From NCBI GenBank assembly GCA_003254925.1, contig QANZ01000122.1, positions 111,166 to 175,165 on the forward strand: a DNA stretch of 64,000 nt, written 5' to 3'. Positions 35,950-53,044 of this stretch are shown one piece after another. The position numbers and the translations under genes are program-made. This DNA is from Chamaecrista fasciculata (lineage: Eukaryota > Streptophyta > Magnoliopsida > Fabales > Fabaceae). The notes under the pieces are model-generated. The model ran no database searches. It was not told where the DNA came from and worked only from the letters and a program-made list of their open reading frames with translations. Every line of letters begins with the position of its first letter. Positions within the stretch are counted from its first letter, which is position 1.

Positions 35950-37235
35950 TGTTAACATCTCATTTATGTACATTTTTCTAACCCAAATACCTCATTTTAA
36001 TGGCCACACAATCCGTTCATGTGTTAGATTTTATAGCTTTTTGTTTCTTGTTGCTTTTGTTTCAATTTCTCTCAAGCTGCTATTTTTCTGGGTGTTATGC
36101 CCATAGCACTCTTTGCCATTTTTCTGTATTGTTATGCCCATAGTACTGCAGGTAAATATTTTAAAGACATTAATTTGAAGAACCAATCACAATGTGCCAC
36201 ATGTCCATTTCAATTGCAAGAAGAAATCTGATTTCATTTCAAGGGAGCACGTGGCTTAGGGTTTTAAAGGCAAAAAGGAGGTATATATATATAACCCACA
36301 CACATGCATAGAGGGGGGAGAGAAAAGAGGAGACAAGCAGCAGCTTGGAGGCAGCTCGTGAGAGGGTTTTGGAAGCAACCATCTTCTTCTTTCCATTTCA
36401 GATTTGATATTTTTCTTCTTCTTCTTAGCTTTAAATTTGTAGTAGTTATCTAGCTAGGTTGTGTAAAGACTTGGAGTTGATTATGTTATGAGACTATATT
36501 TTTGAGCTTAATGAAATTCTACTTTTCTTGAGTTTTGATTCTTTCTCTGATTTTAATTCTATGATTGTCTCTGATGGATGATATTAGAGAGCTCCTAATT
36601 GTATTTCATTCATGATTAATCTTGTCATCTAGGCTCAAATCTTTGTTTGATGTTTAGAGAAGTGACACATGCTTTGAGAGGAGATTTGCTTCATTTCTGT
36701 TTTCAAAGTGTGAGAAAGGACCTCTGATTTAACTACCACCACTGAGACCTAGTTAAATTAGGCTTAGTTCATCTCTTGCTTTAATTGTTCTTGAACTTGA
36801 GAGTCTGTTACTTGAGAGTTTGAGATAAATGAAGGTAGGTCGGTTCCAACTTCTGATTTTTGTGAGATATTGATGGAATCTGATTTTCTATCAAGCTAAG
36901 TGAACTTAAGAGAGTGAAATATTTTGTCAATGATTAACTAATGAGACTCCATTTCAATACACAACCTGGTTAGGCATTTTTATAATTCAGTTTCTTGATT
37001 CTATTTTATTGTTTTTTAGTTAATTAAACTCTGATATCAATTTAGTCCTTATTTTCATTCACTTGTCAATTTTTATTTCTTCAAATTCACTTTGCAATCT
37101 CCACTTCTTTCTTGATCATTTAATTGAACTTGGATTTAGTCATATTTCCTTGTGGATTCGACCCTACTCTCACTTGCTACAAATTTAGGAATATTAAGAA
37201 AGTAGGATTTAATTTGTTGGATTCGACACCTGACA
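35950..37235 (+). mobile_element. solo LTR, copy 2, in the last exon of CRK-D (1286 bp)
   Basis: Begins TGTTAACATC and ends CACCTGACA, with the 5-bp duplication ATGTT on both sides (35945-35949, 37236-37240). It is a full-length match, reversed, to 28760-30024. A TATATATATA box near 36281-36291 and an AATGAAA-containing region near 36509 set the orientation as plus. It splits the CRK-D coding sequence. Confidence 0.88.
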
Positions 37236-37240
37236 ATGTT

Positions 37241-37795
37241 CAAGCATCAGATAATGAGGTTTCAATCACTGAGCTATTTCCTCGCTAGAAGTGTGCTTTA
37301 AGATGCAAAATATAATACATAGTAATAATTTGTATCAATTATGATTCAAATTTTTAATTGTGCATAGAAAGACCTCTTCATCATAATTAATTATTTTTTT
37401 GTATGAGTGTATGACTATTAATTAATAATGATTTCCTACTCAATTTCCTTATTTTGACTCCATTGCATGTTTGGCTTGTTATGCTGTTGGAAATGATGGT
37501 TCTAGTGAACAGGATAACAATATCTCCTTGTAAGAAAATAGAATATACAAAGGTGGCTTATTCTTGATCTTAGCCGTTAGGTGCAAGGAATATTTGACTA
37601 TGGAACACATGCAATTATGGATGATTAATAATAATACTAGTGGTCTTATTTCCAAGAAGACTTCATATATAAATAGTTAAATACCAAGTGTCCCTCCATT
37701 CGTCTCCGAAGAACATATAATAAAGAATGGTGGTGAATAGAAAAGTAGTACAAGATTACCTTGAAGACGAGCATTCACTAATTGGTTATACAATA
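37241..37795. other. 3' flank of CRK-D and a second F-box-type promoter copy
   Basis: 37241-37540 is the CRK-D tail and 3' untranslated region, closely matching 44190-44520 of CRK-E. 37650-37740 matches the F-box TATA and leader at 31580-31660, but no F-box coding sequence follows. Confidence 0.5.
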
Positions 37796-37890
37796 TCGAA
37801 TACATAGTAGATCCTGTATTAACAACTTGAGTCATGGTTCAAGAAAGGACATAATTTGAGAACATTATAGCTAATAGGACCAAGCATGGC
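37796..37890 (+). pseudogene. relic of a CRK last exon
   Basis: TACATAGTAGATCCTGTATT and later blocks (GGTTCAAGAAA, AGCTAATAGGACCAA) align in order with the last exon of CRK-C and CRK-D, which encodes the IVDPVLR...CVQEN...ADRPTM region. Deletions and substitutions remove the reading frame. Confidence 0.6.
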
Positions 37891-39042
37891 TTGAACTTTA
37901 ATTTAATTAAAATATTTGCTCAAAAATTCTAAAATTCATATTCGATGAACGCAACCAAGTGGGCATCAATAATATACAAATTAAAGCAAGTTGCGGAAGT
38001 AAATGTGAATGATTGAATGTTTGTTAGTTTATGGCAATTATTGGACCACGGAATTATCAATGAATGAGTTCATGGTTTTAGTCTCGTTTGTATTTTATCA
38101 CTTTAGTCTCAATCATGAACCATCCATTATTTCCATGAACTTGCTTCGATGCTGCAAGTTGATCACGTGCCTCGCTAACGATAGTACGATACTGAATATT
38201 TAAGGTAAAAGAGGAAGGGCTTAAAGAAATAGCTACCGAAATAGTAATACAGAATTACAGATACTATATCAAAACGTAGGAAAAAATCTATTTTAAAATT
38301 TTTTTTGAGTAAATTCACAATTTAATCTTTAAAAGATGACAGATTTCTCAATTTAGTCCCTAAAAGATAAAATTATAAAATTTAATATATAAAAAATGTA
38401 ATTGTGATTTATTTAGTTATTTTATTAAAACATGAATTAAAATTTAACAGATAAAATTATAAAATTTAATCTATAAAAAATGTAATTGTGATTTATTTAG
38501 TTATTTTATTAAAACATGAATTAAAATTTAACAGCTATTTAATTTTTTAGCACCAATTATTAAATTCAATGTCAAGTTATCAACTAAATTTAAAATCATA
38601 TATACTTTAAATAGAATAAGTCTAGAGCTACACGTCATTTTTAAGAAGTCATTCCTCTTTTATTTGGAATCGTCAGCAAATAAGATCAAATCAGACTTCA
38701 AAATTAAAGTAGACTGCTTAATTCATAATCGAACCATCGGAGTTGGTGGTAATATATATCTTTCTCGTTTTAAATTCAAATGCAACAAGTTCAAAACTGT
38801 AATTTTAACGTGTCATTTTCTATTCAGTTGAGACTGTCAGTAAAAGATATCAAATCAAGTCTAAAAGTGAGTTTAAGAGAAAATAGTGAAACGTTGGAAA
38901 AACATGTAGGATAAAAATTGTAAAAAATAAAAAATAAAAGACTTGATTGCAACCTATACCAAAGATAAGAGACCAAAAGTACACTATTACCCACATTAAT
39001 GATATCTCACGGAATAAATTGAAAGTTACTCTCTTTGTCAAG
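37891..39042. other. duplicated spacer between CRK-D and CRK-E
   Basis: 37940-38250 recurs within CRK-E (42035-42170 and 42327-42450) and, diverged, at 62040-62700. 38650-39042 matches the CRK-D upstream region. No gene. Confidence 0.55.
38367..38534. repeat. tandem duplication, two copies of 84 bp
   Basis: 38367-38450 is repeated almost exactly at 38451-38534; both begin ATAAAATTATAAAATTTAAT and end AAAATTTAACAG. It is AT-rich and non-coding. Confidence 0.85.
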
Positions 39043-39652
39043 TAGGGCCATCAAAACAAGCCAGCCTGATTCACTTGAGCTGGCTCGTCACACGAGCTGC
39101 GGCTCGCGTGAGCTGGCTCACGTGAGCCAGAGATCCCAAACGAGCCATGTTTTGCTCTGAGTCGGGTTAGCCTACCTAACCCACCAATCATCACTTTTTT
39201 TTTCTTTTCCATTTTTTTCACTTTTCCCACTTTTATAAATTAAAAATACCAATCCGTAGTAGCAAACAACAATACTTTTTCAACAGCCTTCAAAATCAAC
39301 AAACTACATAGAACATGAGAAGAAATAAGAAGAAGTTAGATTAGAGTTTGATGTATTGTAGAGAAAAGAACTCTAAAGAAGCCAATAAGGTACTAAAATC
39401 GACGAGAGAGAGAGAGATAAAGAGAGTGAGTGAGCCTAGATATTTTTAGTTTTAGGGTTTTAATTTCTAAATTTACAATTTTTTTTAAATAAGGTGGGTT
39501 GGCTCATTAACACCCCGATTCACTCGAGCTAGCCTACCACGACCCGCGGGTTTAGTGAGTCAACCCACTCGAGTTAAAATTTTTGGCGAGCTGAATTTTC
39601 TTAACTCAACACATCAATTTAGCAAGTTAAATGAACCAATCAACCGGGTCTA
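39043..39652. mobile_element. hAT-type element (610 bp) upstream of CRK-E
   Basis: Begins TAGGGCCATC and ends CCGGGTCTA, flanked by the perfect 8-bp repeat TTGTCAAG (39035-39042, 39653-39660). The paralogous region before CRK-D has a single CTGTCAAG at about 32658-32665 and no insertion. Both ends have clusters of GAGC/GCTC-rich motifs, typical of hAT subterminal regions. Terminal repeats are short and poorly matched beyond TAG. No transposase. Confidence 0.78.
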
Positions 39653-39837
39653 TTGTCAAGTACTTAAATATAACTTTTTCCCTCTTTTAAATACAATATT
39701 TTAAACTCGTAGAATATCCTTTTGGTATGCCATCATGGACCACGCGGCAGCCACCCTCATTGCAAACAGCAATGATAATTCATCAATAAAATTGGAAAAG
39801 GCTTTACTCAAACTAAGATTCATAGATTCTAATAAAC

Positions 39838-44236
<4,399 letters not shown>

Positions 44237-45680
44237 AAGTGTGCTTTAAGATGCAAAATATAATACATAGTAACAATTTGTATCAATTATGATTCAAATT
44301 TTTAATTGTGCATAGAAAGACCTCTTCATCATAATTAATTATTTTTTGGTATGAGTGTATGACTATTAATTAATAATGATTTCCTACTCAATTTCCCTAT
44401 TTTGACTCCATTGCATGTTTGGCTTTTTATGCTGTTGGAAATGATGGTTCTAGTGAACCGGATAACGATATCTCCTTGTAAGAAAATAGAATATACAAAG
44501 GTGGCTTATTCTTGATCTTACATTATGTTTTCAAGACATGGTTATTGTTATGTTATTTTTGAATTTTTCACCAACCTTCTTGTTTAAACCTATTAACACA
44601 TGCTCTGCTTTTGTCTATGAACTTTATTTACTAAGTTGCTACCCTTCAGAAAATTCACTTACACCAAGTTTAACAACCTCTAATTAAGTACAAGAAAATA
44701 ATTTAACCAAGTTGACCAGACTTAGACAAGCAATACAATTTTGCATACTCAATCTAAAGAGTCCTTAGAAGAAACCTCAATAATTAGAGGATCACGTTTT
44801 TCATCCACAGGGGACAAGAACTAGAAAAAAAGGGGAAAAAAAAACAAAGAAAATGAGACAAGTTTTTAACACAGGAAATAAAAGTTATCCCACACAAGGC
44901 AATAAGAGTTCAAGCACAAAGTAACAATATAACAATTCTCTCTGCAGGAAGCACATCTGCAAAATAATAGTTAACCCACCCCCAATATTACTTTTATATT
45001 ATTCACCAAAGCTATTGATACATACTCTGCATTTGTCTACAAAGTCTTCGAAGTGAAAGTTGTGTAGAATGGTGGATTGGATTGTGACTGAAGTGGTACA
45101 AAACGAACCATTATTCCAAAAGTAATCAATTTTCAAATTTTGACTTTTCTTCGACTAGTTTGTTGCAAATAATTAAAAAATCATTCCCAAGTTTAAACTT
45201 TATCCGGATTACGTTTACTATCAAAGAGGCTTGTATGAATGTAACACTTGGGTTATAGTTAAGTCTCTATCAAATACAGATCTTGTACAATTCAGAAGAA
45301 GGTTCCAAGATAGAACAAGTTGGCAAAGAAGACATCAAAATTGAAAAATCTTAGGCGTTAGGTGCATGCACAAGACAGCGTACGTTACTGTGTAGCTCTC
45401 AAGGCATATTCACAATAATTGAAGTAAAAGAAGAGAAAGGTGTAAAAGAGACACCAAACGAAATATATAGTAGTAGTCTATCAAAAAAGCAAAAAGACAA
45501 AAAATAAAATCTAGATATTTTGAAGCTTTTCCTAGTAAATTAATGATTGGGCCTCTAAAAAATAAAAAATTGTTCAATTTAGTATCTGAAACATTAAATT
45601 GTAAAATTTAATTAATGAAAGATGCCATTACAACAAATTTGATCATTTTATTAAGATGTTAATTAAAATTTGTTGGGGAT
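44237..45680. other. 3' flank of CRK-E and another copy of the upstream block
   Basis: 44237-44520 matches the CRK-D 3' flank. 45050-45400 matches 31100-31530, the block that precedes the F-box start, but no F-box ATG region follows. No gene. Confidence 0.5.
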
Positions 45681-45900
45681 TAGCTTCTTTTCCTTTTTAA
45701 TCTTTATATATTGTGATTTCTCAGAATTCATAAGTGTATAGTTTTAATTTAAGAAGACTTTTCCTATCATCGATGGGGAATTTCTGCCTAAAAGGACATC
45801 TTCACAATTTTTTTGTATGACTATGAATAATGATTTCCTATCCAATTCCCCTATTTCAACTCCAATGTATGCTGTCGGAAATGATGGTTCTAGATCTAGT
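45681..45900 (+). pseudogene. CRK relic: intron 6 joined to 3' UTR, last exon lost
   Basis: 45681-45788 matches CRK-D intron 6 (from 35528: TAGCTTCTTTTCCTTTT...), then the sequence switches to a match of the CRK-C 3' untranslated region (from 28258: CATTTTCATAATTTTTTTGT). The last exon that should lie between is deleted. Confidence 0.65.
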
Positions 45901-46108
45901 GAACAGGATAAATGAGACAAAATAATAGAAACGTGAATTTAACGGGGTTTGGTTTTAGTCACGCTCCAAATACTTGTGGAGTTGTCCGTTGTTGAACTGG
46001 TTAATTCTCTCCAGTAAAATAATATGTTTGGACAAATTAAATTAGATATAATGTAAAGTGGTAGATTGTATTTCATCGTGACAAATGAAGAACTTGACTA
46101 TGGAGTAT

Positions 46109-47226
46109 TGACGGAACACTTGTCCTTAGTGCCGCCAAATTAATACTCAATCAATTACGTAAATAATTACGAATTTAGGTCTAATGTTTTGTGGGTTAGT
46201 TATATTATTATGATGAAAACAAAAAAATAATAAAGAACATAAAGAAAATAAAGAAAAGATAAAAGAAAATATATGAGAGATGAGAAGATGAAGTCCCTAG
46301 AGAATAATCACGAATTCTATCACCCTAGCTCAATAAAGATAATCAAGAAGTTATTATTATTATGCAACAAACCACATTCAATATCCGAAGATACTTGTCT
46401 CGCAACCACGAAGACATAGATTAATTATGATAACTATAAACGCCTCAACCGAGCAAACAATTTATAATTAAACATAACAATCACCAATTAAGCAATGGCG
46501 ACAATAGAAACCTAGAATAGATAACTCGACCAACCGGTAATATAAAAGAGAAAACCTTATTAATCATAAAAAGTGATGGATCAAACGATACCAAAACAAG
46601 TACAAATAATAATGTTTATGAAAATATTAAAGAACAATCCTAAGACTATTGTCTGATACTAATTAACAATTAAATACAAATGTAATCTAATTGCGAATTA
46701 GCAAAACATAATAATAATAAACTCCCTGGACGATGAAGAACAATGAGCTCAGGCTTCCTTCGGATTCTCCTCTAGGATGAAGGAATTAGTCCATACGGAC
46801 TTTAGGAGAAAAGATGGAAGAGATTCTGGTAGTAAAACACCCAGATGGGGCTCTCAAGTGGCCTCCCCGAATTAGAATTGATGAGCTCTATTTATAGGCA
46901 AAATACGGAATCAAATTCAAATCTTCAGCTTGATTCTTGATAAGATTTGTTTGATTAAACTTGATTCTCAAGATTTGGTGGTTATAATTATGTGATATTG
47001 GACCTGAAATCACAAGCAAACAATTATGCAGTATCTCTAATTTAGAGTACAAATCAATAAGTCAAATATTATATAGAAAAATACCACAAAATTGCATACT
47101 TTTATATAATTATAAATCACAATATTTTGGCACCAAACTAGCAATACATCTGGTCATTTATATAACAAAATATTATAAATAATATAAAAAGAAGACCAAA
47201 TAATATTATAATATTTGAGCTGATCA
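46109..47226 (-). repeat. 3' LTR of the outer element (1118 bp)
   Basis: Matches 59988-61182 except for an 86-bp deletion between two CAA triplets (equivalent to 60029-60114). It is preceded, in element orientation, by the purine tract AAGTGTGGGGGATT. Confidence 0.9.
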
Positions 47227-48534
47227 AATCCCCCACACTTAAATCTTTGCACTCTTGGGCAAAGCTACGAAGTAGAAGAAAAGACAAACATGCAAAAGAA
47301 TTAAGGAAAGCAAGACCAAGTCCACAAATCAAGAGTAGCATATAGAGACCTTTATAATTGATGAGATAATACAAAGTAAATGATCATGCAAAACAAGTCA
47401 ATCAAATTTTCAAGTGACCAATTACAAAAGTGTATCACTCTAACTCACCAAGTTGGGTTATATATCACTCGAGTCCCTTAGGTTAAACCTCCTCCATAAG
47501 CTTGTAAAAGTTCTCAAGTCTCCGCTACAATTGAAATAATATCTAAAATCAAGAGGTCTTTATAGGGTTGTGATGTTGGAAAAGGCTTTGTGGAATAAAT
47601 GGAACAAAAAAGGAGTTCGGTGCTAAAATCATAACTTATTAAATTTCAACTTAGCATACTTGGAAACCATATCTTATAAAATTCTCATCCTCTTTCCACC
47701 AAGGGAATTGTCAATCTACCTTGAAGCACATATATATAGACTTGAATAGCACAAGACTTTTTTTTTTGGTCTACAGACTTTTTTTTTTCTCTTGCTTTTC
47801 TTTTGACTTTTTTTTCTTTTTAATTGGAAAGATATATATATTTTTTTTCATATATAATTTTTTTCAATACAACTAGCAATCCCAACCTTAAGAGAGATGA
47901 AAACAAAAAAACGAGAAATATGACAAAAGCTTCTACTAAGATAAATTTTCACTGTCATATTAACACCTAATGAAAAGGCTCAAAGGGGTAACAAGGGATA
48001 AAATGTGTATATGGCTTGTGTTTGGGATAAAAGGGTGAAAGAAACAATGCCTCTATCATATTAAAGATATTAAAACATATAAAGCTTAAACTAAGAATTT
48101 AAACAAGTTCTAGAGAAAGTAGAGTTAAAGGACTATAANTACACCTTAAGACCACCCAAAAAGATTTTTTTTTTTTATAGCCCAAAAAGATAAACTTGCA
48201 AAGTTTACCACTCCCCCACACTTTAAAGCTTGCATTGTCCTCAATGAACAAGAACAATAAATACAATAAATGGAGAAATAATAAACAAAGAAAAAATAAA
48301 TTAATTTGCAAAAGGGCTATCAAGAAAATGACAGAAATTCCCTTTTCTAGACCGGAAGAAACTATAATTTTTGCACAGGTAGTCACTCCTCCACACTTAA
48401 ACTTTCACATTGTCCTCAATGTGAGAAAACAATGAATTAAAAATAAAAATGGAAAGTGAAAACCAAGAGTTTTGATTCTAATTTCTAAGCTCTCACATGA
48501 TAATGATCAGGGAGAATGACACAAAACAAAAACC
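47227..48534. other. 3' internal region of the outer element, with repeated purine-tract modules
   Basis: Non-coding. Units resembling CCCCCACACTTTAAAGCTTG + CATTGTCCTCAATG occur at 47229-47262 (partial), 48212-48246 and 48386-48423, and a partial one at 58104-58120. On the element strand each reads as GAGGACAATG followed by AAGTGTGGGGGAG, the type of sequence found just before the 3' LTR in Athila/Tat elements. An N lies at 48139. Confidence 0.6.
48139..48139. other. single N in the outer element
   Basis: Isolated N inside the non-coding 3' part of the outer element, next to a poly-T run. Confidence 0.7.
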
Positions 48535-49828
48535 TGTTAGAAAATATGCTAGTGAAAATAGCCCAAGAGGGGGGGTGAATTGGATTTTTAAAGATTTTTC
48601 TTTGTAAATAAATTAGTCCTTTGAAACCTTTCCTTGAGAAATAGATTGTTTCCTTAAGATATAAAAGTCAAGGTTCTTTTTAAAACCACTTCCTTAAGAA
48701 CTGAATCTGATTTGTTTTAAGAAATATCCTTTTAAAAGGTTTGCAAGATAGAAAGCGCAGGATAACTATCACAGACCAGAATACAAGAATATAAAAGCTA
48801 AGGAAAGAAAGAAAGCAACACCAGAACTTTTAGTGGTTCAAATAAGGGTATGATCCTTGATACGGAAATTTCCCTTATCCTACATCCACACCTCTAACCA
48901 ACCAGCTAGAGGTCTATATATATATATATATTGTATCTCAATACAATCTGCACGAAGCTTGGGATCACCTCTCAAGGTTTTACCACTTAACCCAAAAACC
49001 ACTCCAAGGACAGTCTCTCAGGATATTGCTTCCTACGGAACCACACACGGCTCACCTCTACAAGGTTTCACCCTAGAAGCTCACTTTTACCTCCTTGAAG
49101 ATTTTTCTCACACTTAACTCACAAATTACAATTTTCTTTTTCAGATTTATCTCTAAGAGATTTCACTCAAGAACAATGAGCACAAAGCTCCAGGAAATCG
49201 CACACAGCAATACTCAGGATGATCACTCAGGATGCACACAGCAATTGCACTTTTTAGCTTCAATGATCAGAGTCTTCTTGCTTCAAGCTCTCATCCTTTT
49301 ATAGTAGAAGGGAAATAGCCGTTTGGACATTTATCAGCAGCAGCAGCACAAAGTTGGCACTTCCTTGAATTTCGTTAATCAAGTATAAATGTAAAATTTG
49401 ATTTTTAGTTGACCTGCAATAAAGGATAATGAAATCAGTATATGCAGCTTAAATGTAATTGATCAGAAATCATAGACAGATATTATGTTATTATGTAAAG
49501 AATGATTCTGATGATATTGCTTCAAATTGTTTCCTGATATAGACATATTCAGTATTAATGATGATAAGAACCAATTTGGGCAGATCTGATTTATTTAGCG
49601 CATTAATGATATAATATTGTGCCTTTGATACAAATGTTTCCAGATAAAGAATGAAGCACATTTTCAATTCCAATTTAAACACGTGGTGACTAATTTAAAA
49701 TTTAAAACTAGATTTGCGCTAAAGGATCCTGAAGTATTAAGCTAAGGAACATTTGCAGCGCAGACCTCAGGATAAACAAATTTTTGTAAATAATCAAAAA
49801 CTATTTGATATTGAATTTTAGTCCAACA
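48535..49828 (-). repeat. the only LTR (3') of the Copia element, 1294 bp
   Basis: On the minus strand it begins TGTTGGAC right after the tract AAAAAGGGGGAGAT and ends TTTTCTAACA. A CTATAAAAGG box lies at about 49294-49304. The plus-strand start TGTTAGAAAATATG with a following AAGAGGGGGGGTGAATTGG resembles LTR ends of SIRE-type elements as I remember them. (TA)n at 48917-48931. Confidence 0.82.
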
Positions 49829-50423
49829 ATCTCCCCCTTTTTGATTATGGCAAAAATTTGAAGGTTTGCAAAAATTTGAAGATTTGCATAAAACTTGAAT
49901 GTGTATAACTCCCCCTGAGTTTGTTCCTCCCCCATACAAAAACAGATGATGCAAGTATGCTTAGAAGTATGAGGAGATGAAGAGAATGATATGCTGTGAT
50001 GAGGATAAGAGAGGAGAGAGAATAGTGATGAGGATAAGAGAGGAGAGAGAATAGTATCGTACCTTTGCACTTAGCTAATTTAAAGAAGACATATATACAT
50101 AATTCAAACAGTGTTTCCTTAGGGTTTGCAAACTTCATATAAATACTTCTCCCCCTTTTGACATGATCAAAAAGGAATGAAGATTAACCTGCACGAGCTC
50201 AAGACTACAGCAAGATATATACAGCAACAGATAACAGCATATAGAAATACAAGCAGCCATACATATCAAGGATTGAAAATAAGATGTTTAAGTTCAGACA
50301 GAGTAGTCATCCTAAGGGTGCTAAAACAACAGTCCAACAATAAAACAGAGTGTTCAGAATCTTAACAAATATTACAGTCATCCAAAAAGAAAACAGAACA
50401 AACTAATGCATAAAAATAGTTTT
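49829..50423. other. Copia 3' untranslated region with several purine tracts
   Basis: Between the env-like ORF and the LTR. On the minus strand purine tracts GGGGGAGAT (49829-49845), GGGGGAGG and CAGGGGGAGT (about 49906-49935) and AAAAGGGGGAGAAG (50144-50158) are present; multiple tracts are a known Sirevirus trait. Confidence 0.6.
49998..50055. repeat. two tandem copies of 29 bp
   Basis: The unit starting GATGAGGATAAGAGAGG occurs at 49998-50026 and again, identical, at 50027-50055, in the Copia 3' untranslated region. Confidence 0.92.
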
Positions 50424-52496
50424 TCAGGGATGAGATTTATAAGGAATGATGGTAGAGGAAGAAGATGGTTTGGCAGTAGATGAAGCAGGAACAGTGGAGG
50501 ATGATGGTTTAGGAAGGGTAGTTGGTAGTGCACGATCTATCTCATCAAAGACTTCCTTCCTCCTGGCAATCTTTTCTTCTTCAGTGATTCCTGGTGGCAT
50601 CCTCTTCTCTTTCTCACGATAAGCAGATTTCGCCATTGAGGTGTAGAAGTGTGAAATCATATTTTTAAGGATCTGAAACTGATCTGCATCGGAAGCTGTC
50701 TTGTCTGCAAACTGATCATTTAACTTTTGAAGGTTCTGGGAAAGGTCTTGAAGAGCAGCTGTATGTTCCTGTAGAATTGCAGAGTGTTTCTCTAGCGCAG
50801 TGGTATGCTTTTCGACTGTGGCAGTATGTGCATCAAGACTGAATGTGTGAACATCTGCCTTCTGATTCAGAATATCAAGTTGTTGAGGAATAGCAGAGTT
50901 GTCTGATGCTGGTACTGATCGATCTTCAGGCTCAGAGGGAAGGAAATCCGAGAATGTGAGATCCAGATATTCTTTCTTTACCTCAACGTCCTCTGGAATC
51001 TCAGTATCTTTAGGAGCAGGAATTTCTGGAGACAAAGGATCCTTCTCAGTAGTCTGTGTGCCTCCTGTGGTAACGTCAGTTGGTTCTATGGGAACTGACT
51101 CATTCTCAACTTCCTCATTTTCCTTCATAATTATACTTTCCACAACATCAGTAATCACCTTATCCAGCCCGTCGCTTCCTGTGGTTTCTTTAGGTTCTGA
51201 TTCCTCTGACTGTTCAGCAGACTCCTCCTCAATGTTATCTTCCTCAGTGGTTTCATTGGTGGATTCAGGGGATTCATCTTCTGCATTTTCATTCTCAGTA
51301 GATTCACCATCATCAGGGTCCTCGTCATCGTCCTGAGTACTGTCCTTGTCAGGAGAGTTTGCTGTATCAGTTTCTTCAGGAATGTTCTCCAGTTCAGTAG
51401 AGAGTCCATCCTCAGTATTTCTCTCTTTCTCAGCCTCTTCAATGTCCATAGGACTAATTTCCTCAGTTGGCTCGTCATCAGAGACTTCAAGTATGATGTC
51501 CTCTCCAGAGGATTCAGCAGGTTTCTTCCGAGCAGTTCTTGCAGATTTCCTTGAAGCAGTAGCTAGAGCAGTTTCCTTTGGTTTTTCAGGGGCTTTTCTT
51601 TTCTTTGACGATGACTCCTTTATTGCTTTTGTCTTGACTCTCTTGCCTGTGGCCAGTAGCCCTTCCTTCTTCTTCTGTTCTTTATCCTTCATGCCTTCTG
51701 CATCCTTTGGGAGAAGCTTAAGATTTTTCAGCAGAGGATAGTCATACCCTCCTGTTGTCACTATTATCTTATCCTCTTCATTGCTTAAATCTACACCCAG
51801 TTTCTTAGCTATTTTTGTAATCAACATTCCATAAGGCATATCTAAGAGTTTTCCAGCAGTAAATTCTTTCATAGCAGACAATACGAGAAAAGGAACATCT
51901 ATATGTAATCCTCGACATATACACCACAGATAAAAAATGTCTCTGTTTGTAGGATCATTAGTTTTATGTCTCCTAGGGATCACCAACTGAACTAACCCGT
52001 GGTTCATTAGCCTAATATTATCAGACAGATCATGAACAGTGATTTTTCTAACATTTGTTTTCCCAGTAAGCATATGTATTGCCTCTTTTTTATCATATCC
52101 TGTAAACTATATTTTTTCATAGACCCTAACGCTGTCCTTCCTTGGTTTGTCTGCATTTAAAATAATTCTCATACTCGACTCATTCAACTTCATTGATTTT
52201 CCTCTCAGAAACATGTCGCCATTCAGAGTACCCTCATCAAAAGTCAGATTGCTATAAAATTCTCTCATGATGTTCGGATAAATGGGTTCATTTAGATCAA
52301 TAAGGCATCTTAATCCGACATACCTCATTAATTTGAAACAGTCATAGTTCAGACCTTCGATAAATGTGTTGTTGATGTTCCTCGGTGGCACAGGGTCCTT
52401 CACGGAGAAGATCTTTGTAAATGCTTCCTCAGCAGAGACATTTTTGAAGAATTTTCCAGGTTCAGTGATGTTAGACTTGGAGGAAGTGGATGCCAT
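50424..52496 (-). pseudogene. env-like third ORF of the Copia element, with one in-frame stop
   Basis: Two open segments, 52496-52107 and 52073-50424, lie in the same frame and are separated by a TAG at about codon 130; together they span 691 codons. The first ~250 residues contain a conserved-looking globular part (for example NYDCFKLMRYVG, FYLWCICRGLHI) of the kind found in plant transposon accessory proteins. Then come Lys/Arg-rich and long Glu/Asp/Ser/Thr-rich stretches and, near the C-terminus, a heptad pattern (repeated H-T-A-x-L-x-x-H) predicting a coiled coil. No clear signal peptide or membrane anchor was seen, so a role as an envelope is only by analogy with the position of the Sirevirus env-like gene. 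I infer one gene interrupted by a single stop. Confidence 0.75.
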
Positions 52497-53044
52497 TTGT
52501 TGAAGAGCAGCGATGAAGAGCAGGATTCGGAGTGAGGCACGAGGATTTAGATGAGTGAGGGTGAGAAGTTTGGAGGACAGAGATTTGCGAGAGATGGAGA
52601 ATGATGAGTGAGAGAGCGATGATTCAGAGATTAGGGCTTGATGGAGAGAAGAGAAGGTGTTTATATGTGGAGAGAGTGGTGGTTGCTGAGGGAGATAGAC
52701 AGAGAGAGAGAGAGAGAAGGAGATGGAGCGGTTTTTAGGAAAATTTGAATTTTGAAAAAGGAAATAAATGAGAGGGAAAGATTTAGGCAGTTTTTAGGGC
52801 AATTTAATTAAATCCCGAAAAATTAGGAGAGAGACATTTTAAAAAAAAAATTTAATTATATTTTGATGAGATGAATGCGCAGCAAGCAGTTAAACAGAAA
52901 CGAAGGACAGAAAAATTAAGATAAAGTAACTCCTTGTTCACATCCTTAAGAGCACACACACAAAAAAAATTTCTAAGTACATGAAGCGTGTGTACCTTGC
53001 ATATCCTTAGGCTTACTGATGGTTCCTTTGATTTTATCAGGGTG

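Noticed and set aside
50899..51741. Plus-strand Ser-rich ORFs opposite the env-like gene
   Set aside because: Antisense shadows of the Glu/Asp/Ser-rich coding region.
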